Source: Shewanella schlegeliana (lineage in GTDB: Bacteria > Pseudomonadota > Gammaproteobacteria > Enterobacterales > Shewanellaceae). From it: a DNA stretch of 64,000 bases. Positions 9,850-18,196 of the stretch are shown here, one piece after another. Under the pieces are notes generated by a model. The model searched no databases. It was not told the DNA's origin and worked only from the letters and a program-made list of their open reading frames with translations. Numbering within the stretch: position 1 is the first letter of the stretch; every line of letters begins with the position of its first letter. The translations under genes and the position numbers were made by a program. Location of the stretch: the NCBI RefSeq assembly GCF_016765635.1, contig NZ_JAESVD010000002.1, positions 372,001 to 436,000 of the forward strand, written 5' to 3'.

Positions 9850-10060
9850 AAGATAGGTTCTAGGTTTAAAGAAGGTTCTAGGTGCTAGGAAAAGCAGGTG
9901 CTAGGAAAAGCTAAGACGGTACAGGCTGAGACGGTAACAGCCGAGTAAAGCCGGAAAAGCAAAAGCTAACAAACAGTAAAGATGGTGCTTGCGGCTTTTG
10001 TTGTTCCTAGTAGGGCGTAGCCCGTCCTCGCAGCGAAGCGTTCTAGGTCCTATAAAAGCT
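9850..10060. repeat. Dispersed 'ctagg'-rich repeat, copy 1
   Basis: A low-complexity intergenic block with many variants of ttctaggtgctagg, separated by stretches such as gctaagacgg and aaaagcaaaagc, ending in tagggcgtagcccgtcctcg and cagcgaagcg. The same elements in the same order recur inverted at 34995-35256, and a fragment recurs after fbp near 59268-59304. It separates csdA from csdE. No ORF was seen in it. Confidence 0.75.
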
Positions 10061-10105
10061 AAGCACGATTTGTTATTTATTATTAATCATTAATTTAGGT
10101 CGAGT

Positions 10106-10552
10106 ATGAGTCAGTCAGTTCAACCCTCTGCAGAGCAGTTTTTAGCATTAACCCTTGAAAATGATACCGCAGCAACCGTGGAGTTATTTGAACAAGCGGG
10201 TAACTGGCAGGAGCGCTATCGTCAGATCATGCTATTAGGTAAGAGCCTGCCAAAGCTTGATGATAACCTGCGCGTTGAAAGCGCACAGGTTCGTGGCTGT
10301 GAGAGTAATGCCTGGCTGTATCACAGTGAAATTGACGGTAAACACTACTTTATCGCCGACAGTGACGCCCGCATCGTCAAAGGCTTAATTGCCCTGCTAT
10401 TAATTGCTTGCAATGGCAAAACCAGCAACGAGATCGGTGCATTCAGCCCAGACTGCTATTTTACTCAGCTCGGGCTTCAGGGTCAGCTCAGCCCCTCACG
10501 CACCAATGGCTTACTGGCACTCGCCAAGGCAATAAAAGTCGCCGCTGAGTAA
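10106..10552 (+). CDS. csdE: SufE-family sulfur acceptor CsdE
   Basis: Takes the persulfide sulfur from CsdA and passes it on. 148 residues, a whole SufE domain. The acceptor cysteine is in VRGCESNAWLY, matching the family's V-x-G-C-x-S-x-x-W-L motif. Paired functionally with csdA upstream; its own ATG lies in an AT-rich stretch after the repeat, so it may need its own promoter. The HNH gene converges on it with a 13-base gap. Confidence 0.9.
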   Translation: MSQSVQPSAEQFLALTLENDTAATVELFEQAGNWQERYRQIMLLGKSLPKLDDNLRVESAQVRGCESNAWLYHSEIDGKHYFIADSDARIVKGLIALLLIACNGKTSNEIGAFSPDCYFTQLGLQGQLSPSRTNGLLALAKAIKVAAE

Positions 10553-10565
10553 GCTAGATAAACAA

Positions 10566-10988
10566 TTAACGCCACTTTTTTTCTGAAAGGTTCGACTTGC
10601 CTTTATTACATGCTTCGCAAAGGATCTGCAGATTCTCAATATCCAGAGCTAGTTCAGGATATTGAGAGCGAGGCTTAATGTGGTCTACATGCAATATAGC
10701 GCCCCTTGATGGCGTATCTCCACAACATGCACAGCTGTTATTGTATAACTCGAATGCTTTAGCCCTTACCCTTAACCACTTTCCTGAGCTATAGAAATCC
10801 AGCTCTGTTGGCTCACTAAAAGGTAGCTCCTCACTATCAGTAAAAACCTTGGGCTCGGCTTCGGGAGCAAGAAATACAGCATGCCCCTCATTCACTTTAA
10901 GCCATTTCCATATTGCCTTCAGCGCTCCCTTCTCCGTTTTATAAGATGCAGTACGCCTTCTGTCATTTTGAAAAGTCACCGACCACAT
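10566..10988 (-). CDS. HNH endonuclease domain protein
   Basis: About 140 residues. The C-terminal third is an HNH (ββα-metal) module: zinc-binding pairs CACCG and CEAC surround HVDHIKPRSQYPEL and IENLQILC. The N-terminal part (WSVTFQNDRRRTASYKTEKGALKAI) has no domain I recognise. ATG at 10988 has AGGAG seven bases upstream; the further in-frame extension to 11093 looks non-coding. Stand-alone, no methylase or integrase nearby, so its role (restriction, repair or selfish element) is open. Confidence 0.82.
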   Translation of the reverse strand: MWSVTFQNDRRRTASYKTEKGALKAIWKWLKVNEGHAVFLAPEAEPKVFTDSEELPFSEPTELDFYSSGKWLRVRAKAFELYNNSCACCGDTPSRGAILHVDHIKPRSQYPELALDIENLQILCEACNKGKSNLSEKKWR

Positions 10989-11107
10989 AAACCAACTCCT
11001 TTTGTCTAATATATTGAGTTTATTCGAGCACCTAGGTGCAGCACTCGAAAACACATAACGGCTAAGGTAACATTGTGGAAAAATAATAATCAATACAGGG
11101 AAGCAGC

Positions 11108-12304
11108 ATGCATCACTTCGCCAATCGTCGCCAACTGCTCAAAGCCTTAGGTGCCGCGGGGCTTCTGAGCCAATTTGGTGCTTTACCAGCGTTTGCCGCG
11201 ACTCATTCTAGGTTTGCAGCTAATCCCTCAGCAGCCTGGGACTCTAAGCAGCGCCTCTATGTCGATGGCTTGTGCTTCCTTCCCGATGATCTCAACGATG
11301 CCACAGCATCTAATATCGATGCTTATATTTGCGATATCTCCGATATCGAAGCGATCAAACAAGCCGATGGTACCACCAACTATAAGCGTAGCTATAAGGC
11401 CTGTATCAAGAGCATTAGCGAGGCTAAACAGCGAGTTGAAGCGAATCCTGACAAGTTACTTCTCGGCTTAACCGGCAAAGATGTTAATCTTGCCAAACAC
11501 ACAGAGCGAACAGCAGTATTCTTTCAAATACAAGGCGCTGACTGTGTTGAACAGAGCATCGACACAGACCTTAGCCAAGTCGATGAGTTTTACGATAAGG
11601 GCTTACGCGTGCTGCAGTTGACCCACCACTATGGCAACGCCTTTAGCGGCGGTGCACTGGATAATGATGCCAGTGGCGGCCTCAATCAGCCCTTAACGTC
11701 TGCAGGCATTGCACTTATCGACAAGCTCAATAGTGAAAATATCCTGGTCGATATTAGCCACTCCAGCGTACAAACGGCACTAGATACTGCACATGTTAGC
11801 CAGTCGCCCATAGTACAGAGCCATGGCGCTGCTCGAGCAATCGTAAACCATGCTCGCTGCTCTCCCGATAACGTTATCAAAGCGATTGCCGATACAGGCG
11901 GCTTATTTGGGGTGTTTATGATGAGCTTTTGGCTAACTAACGACAAGGTCCCTACCACGGAGCACTACATCGCTCAGCTAAAGCATGTTGCTAATGTCGG
12001 CGGTATCGATGCGGTCGCCATCGCCAATGACTATCCGCTGCGAGGGCAAAAAACACTACTCGAACTCAACAATAATAATGCCGAGGGCGTAAAACAGTAT
12101 TTGGACTGGTGGTACAGCCTACGAGCAAAACAGGTACTCGGCTACGATGTCGAGCCTGAGCATGTGGTGATCCCCGAGCTTAACCATATCGAGCGCATGA
12201 ACCGTATCGACATGGCACTGGGCAAAGCTGGGTTTACCAGCTTAGAGCGCGACAAGATCATGGGCAAAAACTGGGATAGAGTCCTCAACGAAGTCTTGAT
12301 ATAA
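11108..12304 (+). CDS. Tat-exported M19 (renal dipeptidase) family protein with altered metal site
   Basis: 398 residues. An N-terminal twin-arginine signal (NRRQLLKALGAAGLL, cleavage near AFA) predicts export in folded form. The M19 fold is recognisable in VDISHSSVQTALDTA and SPIVQSHGAARAI, holding the two histidines of the second metal site, and in ARCSPDN. The first metal site differs: where the family has His-x-Asp (DGHND) this protein reads VDGLCFLPDD, and the bridging glutamate of the I-E-G motif is Gln (QIQGAD). Several ligands are thus missing, so dipeptidase activity is doubtful. Its last 27 bases seed the downstream minisatellite. ATG has GGGA six bases upstream. Confidence 0.8.
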   Translation: MHHFANRRQLLKALGAAGLLSQFGALPAFAATHSRFAANPSAAWDSKQRLYVDGLCFLPDDLNDATASNIDAYICDISDIEAIKQADGTTNYKRSYKACIKSISEAKQRVEANPDKLLLGLTGKDVNLAKHTERTAVFFQIQGADCVEQSIDTDLSQVDEFYDKGLRVLQLTHHYGNAFSGGALDNDASGGLNQPLTSAGIALIDKLNSENILVDISHSSVQTALDTAHVSQSPIVQSHGAARAIVNHARCSPDNVIKAIADTGGLFGVFMMSFWLTNDKVPTTEHYIAQLKHVANVGGIDAVAIANDYPLRGQKTLLELNNNNAEGVKQYLDWWYSLRAKQVLGYDVEPEHVVIPELNHIERMNRIDMALGKAGFTSLERDKIMGKNWDRVLNEVLI

Positions 12305-12712
12305 AGAGTCTTCAGCGATGTTTATATAAAGAGTCTTCAGCGGGGTTTATATAAAGAGCCATCAACGAGCTTTTGATATAAAGAGCCTTCAGCGGGGTTT
12401 ATATAAAGAGCCTTCAGCGGGGTTTATATAAAGAGTCATCAACGAGCTTTTGATATAAAGAGCCTTCAGCGGGGTTTATATAAAGAGTCCTCAACGAGCT
12501 TTTGATATAAAGAGCCTTCAGCGAGGTTTATATAAAGAGTCATCAACGAGCTTTTGATATAAAGAGCATTCAGCAAGGTTTATATAAAGAGTCATCAACG
12601 AGCTTTTGATATAAAGGGCCTTCAGCGGGGTTTATATAAAGAGTCCTCAACGAAGTCTTGATATAAAGAGCCTTCAGCGGGTTTATATAAAAAGCTCTCG
12701 ACGAGGTTGTGC
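12305..12712. repeat. Minisatellite of alternating 25- and 27-bp units derived from the 3' end of the preceding gene
   Basis: About 15 tandem units, each beginning ATAAAGAG. Two types mostly alternate: a 25-bp type (core TTCAGCGGGGTTTAT) and a 27-bp type (core CATCAACGAGCTTTTGAT), giving a higher-order period of about 52 bp. The first and next-to-last 27-bp versions (12641-12662) match the final codons and stop of the M19 gene (GTCCTCAACGAAGTCTTGAT), so the array grew from the CDS tail. No ORF runs through it because each unit contains TAA. Confidence 0.93.
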
Positions 12713-12722
12713 TCATCCCTTA

Positions 12723-12756
12723 AAACAATAAGGCGCAACCATTACTGATTGCGCCT
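12723..12756 (-). terminator. Intrinsic terminator after the PH-domain gene
   Basis: On the - strand AGGCGCAA-loop-TTGCGCCT is followed by TATTGTTTT. It lies 45 bases past the stop codon of the PH-domain gene and borders the minisatellite. Confidence 0.6.
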
Positions 12757-12800
12757 CAATGACAGCGTTATTGCCTATAAAGAAGACCTATAAAGCTGAA

Positions 12801-13175
12801 CTATAAAGAAAGATTGGCGATGGTCTTTTGGATCCCCACCACATCGGTACCGCGTTTAAGCTCTTTCACCAATGGATCTTTTTGGCCCGAGATCCAGATC
12901 TTCAGCTCAGAATCCATATCGAAGGTGCCAGCGGTTTCCACCTCAAAGTGAGTGATAGACTTATAAGGCACCGAGTGATAACTCACCTTTTTACCTGTCA
13001 CGCCCTGCTTATCAATTAAGATCAGACGCTTATTAGTAAAGACGAACATATCGCGGATCACCTTATAGGCTAAGGTTAACCTTTCATCATCAGCCATAAT
13101 CGGACTCAACTCTTGAGTTAGCTCCTCAAGATTGACTTCCGAAGCGTTGCCCATCAATGAATCTAATAATCCCAT
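12801..13175 (-). CDS. Bacterial PH-domain protein (bPH family)
   Basis: 124 residues, cytoplasmic, no signal or TM. It matches the small bacterial pleckstrin-homology proteins: a helical head (LEELTQELSPIMADDERL), then FVFTNKRLILIDKQG, SVPYKSITHFEVETAG and ELKIWI, the strand series typical of this family. Structures exist for Shewanella members, but no biochemical role is known. Good start at 13175. Co-directional with rlhA, 64 bases downstream of it. Confidence 0.85.
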   Translation of the reverse strand: MGLLDSLMGNASEVNLEELTQELSPIMADDERLTLAYKVIRDMFVFTNKRLILIDKQGVTGKKVSYHSVPYKSITHFEVETAGTFDMDSELKIWISGQKDPLVKELKRGTDVVGIQKTIANLSL

Positions 13176-13239
13176 CGTCTATTTTCCTTAATAGTTGTTA
13201 AGCAAGTGAAACTTAAGTTGGTGAATCAGGCTCGACGGT

Positions 13240-15189
13240 TTAGTCCGTTGAGCGAACCTGTCTGTTTTCACCGACAACCATCATTTCACATTTCGGGCAG
13301 TCAAACACTAGCTTAAGCACATCTTTACCAATTTCTAATACCATTGGATCAGCCTTGATCCCAGGGACTTCTTTTGGACAAAGATTAAAGTTAAAACGTA
13401 AACAGTGCTTAGTTACCATTAATGGTACATCTTCAGTGATACCGTTTTTCTCGTAGGTATCTTGGATTTCAATCACACCATGACGTTGATAAAAGGCTTT
13501 AGCTTGCTCGTTAGCCACATTACCTAAATAGCTCAAATGCTTAACCGGATAAACGGCATCTTGGTTATATTTCCACGCTTTAGGACGCTGATAACCATCC
13601 ACTCTAGCCTGCTCTAGTGCCGCTACAGTGTCACGGCGAAGACCATTGAGCAAAGAGGTTGGAATAAACCAGGTATCGCTGGTTTCGATACTAATATTGT
13701 GGGCCTTAAAATCGGTGCTACCCAGTTTAGCAAGCTGCTTACGCAAACCTTGCTGCGTTTTCTCGATATCGGTTGCAGCGGTTTTTTCGATCACCAAAGA
13801 CTGAATCGCGCTATGTCCATAAACATCGGTCATGGTCAGTGATACACCGTCAGCAGTGTCGGCCAAGACTAAGTCGACGCCGATAATACGCTTAGCCGAC
13901 TCTTTGGCTAATACCGCTTCAAATGCTTGGTTGTGGTTACGGTAAATGGTCATACCCACTTTAAGCTCTTTAGGCATACGCATCACAAACAGCTTTAGCC
14001 CGTCAGCGCGGTTAACTCGCAGCCCCTTTAGCTTGTCATCTGACTGCTTGGCCTCGGCATAATCGCTTGGGAAGAAACACAAACCATCGCCGTTGTTAAA
14101 ACTATGCTCAGATTCGACTTCAATAAAGTCATTGCCGATGCGCTTCACCTTAGCGACCTCTTCACCGATATATTTCGGCGAGCGAAAATCATTCATACCT
14201 TGGCTACGCTCATGGACAAAATAGTCCGTCTTACCACGGTTAAAGGTCTTTTCTGGATCTGGGGTAAAAGTATGCTCACTGCGGCCATGGGATGAGGCAA
14301 CAAACTCACTACGACGAGCAATGATCTTGTCTAGCTCTTGACGATAATGGGCGGTGACGTTCTTTACATAGCTTAAATCTTTTAGACGGCCTTCAATCTT
14401 AAATGAACGCACACCCGCATCAATCAAGGCTTCTAAGTTGTCAGTTTGATTATTATCTTTAAGGGATAACAGGTGCTCGTTTTGCGCCAATACCTCGCCT
14501 TGACGAGTCTTTAAGTCTGCCGGTAAACGGCACATCTGTGAGCATTCACCACGGTTAGCACTGCGGTTACTAAATGAGTGGCTTAAGTTACACAAACCAC
14601 TGAATGCCACACACAATGCGCCATGAATAAAGAACTCAATCTGCATATTAGTGTTAGCCGCAACCTCACGAATTTGGCTTAAACCCAGTTCACGAGCCAA
14701 TACCACCTGCGAGAAGCCGACCTGTTCTAAGAAGGCGACTTTCTCTGGGCTACGATTATCCATCTGCGTGCTGGCATGCAAGGCTATCGGAGGCAAGTCC
14801 AGCTGCAGTATGCCCATATCTTGTACGATTAGTGCATCGGCGCCCGCCTCATACACTTCCCAGATGAGTTTTTGTGCCGCTTCGAGCTCATCGTCCATCA
14901 AGATAGTATTGATGGCGACAAACACTTGGGCGTGATATTGGTGAGCAAAGGTACATAAGCGCGCGATATCTTCGACGCTGTTACCGGCTGTGGCGCGCGC
15001 ACCGAAAGCTGGACCACCGATATAGACGGCATCGGCACCATGACGGATCGCTTCAATACCGAAGTCAGCATTCTTTGCCGGAGCCAGCAGCTCTAAACGG
15101 TTATTTTGTCTCTCCACAGGAGAATGCGACTCGTCTTTAGGCGTCTCGTCGAGCTTATCGCTAGGAGTATAGATGCCAACATTGCTCAT
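13240..15189 (-). CDS. rlhA: 23S rRNA C2501 hydroxylase, U32 peptidase-like family
   Basis: 649 residues, the size of E. coli RlhA (YdcP, 653) and well above the 450-residue TrhP/YegQ paralogue. RlhA makes 5-hydroxycytidine at 23S rRNA position 2501. Signatures: LELLAPAKNADFGIEAIRHG and DAVYIGGPAFGARA at the N-terminus, the U32 cysteine cluster (GALCVAFSGLCNLSH, RGECSQMCRLP), SFKIEGRLKD, and a C-terminal region with LCPKEVPG and FDCPKCEMMV. The N-terminal 28 residues are polar and variable. The old 'collagenase/peptidase U32' name should not be taken as a protease function. Confidence 0.88.
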   Translation of the reverse strand: MSNVGIYTPSDKLDETPKDESHSPVERQNNRLELLAPAKNADFGIEAIRHGADAVYIGGPAFGARATAGNSVEDIARLCTFAHQYHAQVFVAINTILMDDELEAAQKLIWEVYEAGADALIVQDMGILQLDLPPIALHASTQMDNRSPEKVAFLEQVGFSQVVLARELGLSQIREVAANTNMQIEFFIHGALCVAFSGLCNLSHSFSNRSANRGECSQMCRLPADLKTRQGEVLAQNEHLLSLKDNNQTDNLEALIDAGVRSFKIEGRLKDLSYVKNVTAHYRQELDKIIARRSEFVASSHGRSEHTFTPDPEKTFNRGKTDYFVHERSQGMNDFRSPKYIGEEVAKVKRIGNDFIEVESEHSFNNGDGLCFFPSDYAEAKQSDDKLKGLRVNRADGLKLFVMRMPKELKVGMTIYRNHNQAFEAVLAKESAKRIIGVDLVLADTADGVSLTMTDVYGHSAIQSLVIEKTAATDIEKTQQGLRKQLAKLGSTDFKAHNISIETSDTWFIPTSLLNGLRRDTVAALEQARVDGYQRPKAWKYNQDAVYPVKHLSYLGNVANEQAKAFYQRHGVIEIQDTYEKNGITEDVPLMVTKHCLRFNFNLCPKEVPGIKADPMVLEIGKDVLKLVFDCPKCEMMVVGENRQVRSTD

Positions 15190-15299
15190 AAAAAATCACT
15201 CAAAAAGGGTTAACACAAATATTTTGGGCGAAGATTATAGCAAAATTGACCAGCTTTGGCGTTAGCTAATATAAAATCAATTTTTGAGCAAATTTGTAT

Positions 15300-15617
15300 T
15301 TAGTAGTGAACCGCTAGCCAAATAGTCTCGACCTCTTCACAAGTCCAAGCCACGCGATGTTTTACATGGGCCGGTATATTAAGATACTCCCCCGCGCTTA
15401 GCTCAATCACCGCACCATCAATAAATTCCAGCCTAGCTGCGCCCTGCATTACCATCACCCACTCACTGCGATGTTGGTCGTACCATTCCCCTAAAGGCGT
15501 GATATGCGCTTTAGAAATGATGCGCTCAATCAGTAGTTCACCTTGCTCAACCAGTGGCTCAAACGCCTCTTCAATTAAGTCTTGTGGTAATGCTTTCAAG
15601 ATATTGTGCTTTTCCAT
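15300..15617 (-). CDS. Cupin-domain protein
   Basis: 105 residues, one small β-barrel. The cupin core is read in EWVMVMQGAARLEF (motif 1 region) and AGEYLNIPAHVKHRVAWT (motif 2 with P-x-H-x-x-H). The segment before it (PLGEWYDQHRSEWV) is typical of the family once annotated as phosphoribosylaminoimidazole-related cupins. Function unknown. Not clearly in an operon: 71 bases separate it from the nitroreductase upstream on the same strand, so co-transcription is possible. Confidence 0.8.
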   Translation of the reverse strand: MEKHNILKALPQDLIEEAFEPLVEQGELLIERIISKAHITPLGEWYDQHRSEWVMVMQGAARLEFIDGAVIELSAGEYLNIPAHVKHRVAWTCEEVETIWLAVHY

Positions 15618-15688
15618 CGCTGTACTCGGTTCGCTATGCTTAGTTATCTGTGGTTAGTATGGATTTGGCGATTTATACGTTTAGATGC

Positions 15689-16360
15689 TTATAAAAAAGT
15701 GCAGATCTCTTCTAGGGACTTTTTCTGCAGTGCATGCTCAGGCACGGTCGCATCATCACTTGGGTAACCGGCAATAATTAGCATATAGGGGCGCTCATTA
15801 CTGTTGTCGCGACCGCAGACCTTACTTAGAAATGACATAGGTTTAGGAGTGTGGGTCAAGGTGCCAAGCCCGGCATGATGCAGCGCCTGAATAAGGAAGC
15901 CTGTAGCGATACCTACCGACTCATGCACATAATAGTTAGCCTTTTGTTCGCCCTCCTCTTCGCTACGCTTTTGGCTAAAAATCGCGATCAGCCACGGCGC
16001 ATGCTCAAGGTAAGGTTTATCAGCGTTGGTGCCTAGCGGTTTTAGCGCATCGAGCCACTCCTCCCCGGCACGACCGGCGTAAAAGGCTCGCTCTAATGCT
16101 TCGGCCTCATGACGAATTTGCGCCTTTATCTCGGGACTATTGATGGCGACAAAGTGCCAAGGCTGATGGTTGGCACCGTTGGGGGCAGTGCCAGCCGCAA
16201 GAATACACTTTTCAATGATCGCTTTAGGGACGGCTCTATCTGAAAACTTACGAATTGAGTGGCGACGCAGCACCTGCTTGTAGTTAGCATCGGCGCGCTC
16301 AAGCATCTCAGTTTGCGGGTATTCAATAAAATCATTAAGTGGCTGATGTACTTGAGTCAT
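15689..16360 (-). CDS. FMN-dependent nitroreductase family oxidoreductase
   Basis: 223 residues, cytoplasmic flavoprotein. The N-terminal FMN phosphate-binding motif RRHSIRKFSDRAV is followed by TAPNGANHQPWHFVAI, typical of the nitroreductase/iodotyrosine-deiodinase-like branch, and by the central VHESVGIATGFLIQALHHAGLGT helix. The substrate is unknown. AGGGA lies upstream of the ATG at 16360. It precedes the cupin gene on the same strand. Confidence 0.88.
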   Translation of the reverse strand: MTQVHQPLNDFIEYPQTEMLERADANYKQVLRRHSIRKFSDRAVPKAIIEKCILAAGTAPNGANHQPWHFVAINSPEIKAQIRHEAEALERAFYAGRAGEEWLDALKPLGTNADKPYLEHAPWLIAIFSQKRSEEEGEQKANYYVHESVGIATGFLIQALHHAGLGTLTHTPKPMSFLSKVCGRDNSNERPYMLIIAGYPSDDATVPEHALQKKSLEEICTFL

Positions 16361-16549
16361 TGCGAATCCCTTTATTACGTTATTTATAATCCATTTATTA
16401 ACCTAGTTGGGCGATATCAGTTGCCTCTCACATGGCAACTTAAAATAAACATATTATCAGCCTAATAACAAATACCGATGCGACTATATTTGAATTTAGG
16501 GCTTAATCTAAACCTAAGCCGAAAAATAACTAAACGTAAGTTTAAAAGT

Positions 16550-16576
16550 AAAAAGACAAGCTAAGCTTGTCTTTTT
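16550..16576 (-). terminator. Intrinsic terminator after nagB
   Basis: AAAAAGACAAG-CTAAG-CTTGTCTTTTT, a near-perfect palindrome with T-runs on both sides, 26 bases after the nagB stop. It could work in either direction. Confidence 0.8.
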
Positions 16577-16601
16577 AAAATGAATACTAGCCTGCGTAAA
16601 C

Positions 16602-17393
16602 CTACAAGCCTAACCTTGCCATCAGCTTTTGGTTCTCGGCTTCGATATGCTTATAAAAGTCTCGGTCCGATAACTTAGACGCTGCAGCTTCGTCAATCAC
16701 CAGCACCGCATCTTGATGTAATTGCAGTGCAGATGCAGGGCAAGCTGCGGTAAGCGGCCCTTCAACGGTTGCTTTAATGGCATCAGCCTTATTCTCACCC
16801 GTCGCGAGTAATACTACTTTCTTAGCATCCAAGATGGTGCCAATGCCCATGGTAATCGATAGGTGTGGCTGGTACTCACCCGCCTCAAAGAAACGCGCAT
16901 TATCATCGATGGTCGCCTTGGTTAAGGTCTTCACTCGAGTACGAGACATCAGCCCAGATGATGGCTCGTTAAAGCCGATATGACCATTACGACCGATGCC
17001 AAGCAGCTGAATATCGATGCCGCCTGCGGACTTAATCTTATCTTCATACCCCTGACAAGCGGCAATCGGATTAGCGGCATCACCTGGTGGCACGAAGGTC
17101 TTGCTCTTATCGATATCAATATGATCGAACAGCTGCTCGTTCATAAAGTAGCGGTAACTTTGCGGATGCGTCCCCTCAAGACCTAGGTATTCATCTAGAT
17201 TAAATGTGGTGACATTCTTAAAAGCGATCAGCTTGGCCTTGTTTGCCTCAATCAGCCCCTGATAGAGCGACACCGGAGTCGATCCTGTGGCTAACCCCAA
17301 TACCGAATCAGCCTTTTTCTGCAGCTGTTTAATAAAAATGTTGGCGCCGTATTCAGCAACAGAGGCACTGTCTTTTAATATTACGATTTGCAT
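16602..17393 (-). CDS. nagB: Glucosamine-6-phosphate deaminase
   Basis: Converts glucosamine-6-phosphate to fructose-6-phosphate and ammonia in amino-sugar catabolism. 263 residues (E. coli 266). Signatures: [16 protein letters not shown] (phosphate loop), FNLDEYLGL with the proton-abstracting Asp, and [13 protein letters not shown], where the active-site His and Glu are kept. The E. coli Asp141 position reads Asn here, a substitution I believe is common in other bacterial NagBs. No nagA or transporter gene is adjacent, so it is uncoupled from a nag operon. Followed by a strong terminator. Confidence 0.94.
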   Translation of the reverse strand: MQIVILKDSASVAEYGANIFIKQLQKKADSVLGLATGSTPVSLYQGLIEANKAKLIAFKNVTTFNLDEYLGLEGTHPQSYRYFMNEQLFDHIDIDKSKTFVPPGDAANPIAACQGYEDKIKSAGGIDIQLLGIGRNGHIGFNEPSSGLMSRTRVKTLTKATIDDNARFFEAGEYQPHLSITMGIGTILDAKKVVLLATGENKADAIKATVEGPLTAACPASALQLHQDAVLVIDEAAASKLSDRDFYKHIEAENQKLMARLGL

Positions 17394-17534
17394 AAACTTG
17401 ATCCAATATGTGTTAGTGGCAGTTAACCATGTAACATAACTATAACCTCAAATGACAACGCTGTCATTAGCTATTATTTAGACAAGGGTATCGAAGCAGA
17501 AGCAAACACTCGCTCAAGTGCCATCGATTCAGGC

Positions 17535-17540
17535 TATAAT
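17535..17540 (+). promoter_or_regulatory. Candidate -10 box for rluE
   Basis: TATAAT, a perfect -10 hexamer, lies 28 bases before the rluE ATG. The matching -35 region is poor, so this is tentative. Confidence 0.4.
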
Positions 17541-17568
17541 TGCGCGCCATTATTAAAGGAACACAAGC

Positions 17569-18165
17569 ATGTCAGAAACGGGTTTACCGGCAGAGCAAAC
17601 GCATTTTCACTATGTGATTTATAAGCCCTACCGATATTTAAGTCAGTTTGTACCAGAAACCCGTAAGAGCAAACCACTACTTGGTGAGCTGTTCGATTTC
17701 CCAGATAAAACCATGGCGATTGGCCGACTGGATCATGACTCCGAAGGTCTATTATTGCTCACAACCGATGGTATGCAGAGTCACCTTATTCGTAGTAAAA
17801 CCATTGAAAAAGAATACTATGTACAGGTTGATGGCGAAGTCAGTGAAGCGCAGCTTTCATTGCTACGACAAGGGGTGGAAATTGGAATTAGCGGTGGTAA
17901 ATACCTAACCTTGCCTTGCAAGGTTGAGCAATTAGCTCCAGAACCTAACCTGCCGGAGCGCGGAAGAAAGGTGCGCGATGCTCGTCACGGTCCCACAAGC
18001 TGGCTTTCAGTCACCATAGGTGAAGGTAAAAATCGTCAAGTGAGAAAGATGACCGCAGCGGTAGGCTTACCAACCTTAAGGCTGGTTAGAGTCAGAATTG
18101 GGAATATTCGTCTTAAGCAGATGAAACCTGGCGAGGTAATACCTATCAGCAACTTTGCTATCTAA
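17569..18165 (+). CDS. rluE: 23S rRNA pseudouridine(2457) synthase-like, RsuA family
   Basis: 198 residues. Single catalytic domain without the S4 domain, like E. coli RluE. The catalytic Asp is in GRLDHDSEGLLLLT; KTIEKEYYVQVDG and IGEGKNRQVRKMTAAVGLPTLRL are RsuA-family motifs. It would convert one uridine of 23S rRNA to pseudouridine. AAAGGA lies eight bases before the ATG. Convergent with the GGDEF-EAL gene, gap 31 bases. Confidence 0.88.
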   Translation: MSETGLPAEQTHFHYVIYKPYRYLSQFVPETRKSKPLLGELFDFPDKTMAIGRLDHDSEGLLLLTTDGMQSHLIRSKTIEKEYYVQVDGEVSEAQLSLLRQGVEIGISGGKYLTLPCKVEQLAPEPNLPERGRKVRDARHGPTSWLSVTIGEGKNRQVRKMTAAVGLPTLRLVRVRIGNIRLKQMKPGEVIPISNFAI

Positions 18166-18196
18166 ACACAGAGCCGCTGCGAGTCTGACTAAGTGA

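Noticed and set aside
12305..12712. Possible CRISPR array
   Set aside because: Units are directly abutting without unique spacers and two unit types alternate; no cas genes are present. It is a minisatellite.
16602..17393. Asn in place of the E. coli NagB Asp141 as a sign of lost activity
   Set aside because: The [11 protein letters not shown] version is, as far as I recall, common in active bacterial NagB proteins, so it is not evidence of a defect.
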